In this document: piece after piece, positions 5,284-5,379 of the stretch
Layout of the letters: every line of letters starts with the position of its first letter
Position numbering within the stretch: position 1 is the stretch's first letter
Assembly (NCBI GenBank): GCA_017419325.1
Contig: JAFOLN010000357.1
Span: 1 to 5,379 of the forward strand
DNA length: 5,379 nt
Reading direction: 5' to 3'
Source: Clostridia bacterium
Lineage (GTDB): Bacteria; Bacillota; Clostridia; Oscillospirales; RGIG577
The notes under the pieces: generated by a model
Database searches by the model: none
What the model saw: only the letters and a program-made list of their open reading frames with translations
Told to the model about the DNA's origin: nothing
Position numbers and translations under genes: made by a program

Positions 5284-5379
5284 GGTTCAGACACGTTGTT
5301 TCCGAAGACTTTGAAGCGGGGTATTTCTGTATTTAAAGCCCGCATAACTCCCAGCGGGCACCGAAGTCACGGGCGCGGC
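5284..5379 (+). ncRNA. 5' part of a structured RNA (6S RNA-like candidate), truncated by window end
   Basis: Non-coding sequence after the 54-aa gene. It contains a perfect 6-bp hairpin, GCCCGC (5338-5343) with GCGGGC (5354-5359), loop ATAACTCCCA, whose loop and 3' arm recur at 1-17. The 5' arm GGTTCAGACACG (5284-5295) is complementary, with a few interruptions, to 81-94 in the left-hand element. Joining the two halves at the shared hairpin gives an RNA of about 150 nt with paired ends, an internal less-paired region and an apical hairpin. That plan and the stretch TTGTTTCCGAAGACTTTGAA (5296-5315) recall Firmicutes 6S RNA, a regulator of RNA polymerase; this is from memory and unverified. No convincing promoter lies directly upstream, so it may be processed from the transcript of the small gene. 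The 5' end is approximate and the 3' end lies outside the window. Confidence 0.4.

Noticed and set aside
1..5379. CRISPR array, insertion sequence, tRNA or phage genes
   Set aside because: No regularly spaced repeats, transposase, tRNA cloverleaf or phage-type protein was seen on either strand.

Overview
The window looks like chromosomal DNA from an anaerobic member of the Firmicutes, probably a gut-type Clostridia with moderately high GC. The reasons are strong GGAGG-type ribosome binding sites, near-consensus sigma-A promoters, compact hairpin plus T-run terminators, a K+-dependent ion-pumping pyrophosphatase, and a small protein resembling the C-terminal end of the anaerobic ribonucleotide reductase NrdD. 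The genus cannot be named from the sequence.

Layout, left to right. Positions 1-132 hold structured, non-coding sequence that reads as the 3' part of a plus-strand RNA. A bidirectional terminator (170-208) follows. Three minus-strand genes come next, each with its own promoter: a 94-aa NrdD-C-terminus-like protein (210-494), a GldA-type metal-dependent alcohol/glycerol dehydrogenase (594-1790), and an XRE-family regulator (1957-2634, with its own terminator). A 260-bp AT-rich divergent region (2635-2894) carries back-to-back promoters. On the plus strand follow hppA, a membrane pyrophosphatase of 697 aa (2895-4988) ending in a clear terminator, and then a 54-aa protein gene (5117-5281) with an excellent promoter and ribosome binding site. 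The last ~95 bases (5284-5379) start another structured RNA-like element, cut by the window edge.

How the genes fit together. HppA uses pyrophosphate released in biosynthesis to pump Na+ and/or H+, a common energy-saving device in anaerobes. The dehydrogenase is a redox enzyme of unknown substrate, and the XRE protein is a local regulator with no proven target. Terminators and separate promoters argue that these are mostly single-gene units and not one operon.

The most unusual part is the pair of window ends. Positions 1-17 and 5342-5358 are near-identical (15/17) and both belong to a hairpin. The sequence 5' of the right-hand hairpin (5284-5295) is also complementary to sequence 3' of the left-hand one (81-94). 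The simplest reading is two copies of one structured RNA family, of about 150 nt or a little more. The 5' arm shows some resemblance to Firmicutes 6S RNA, but this is from memory and unverified.
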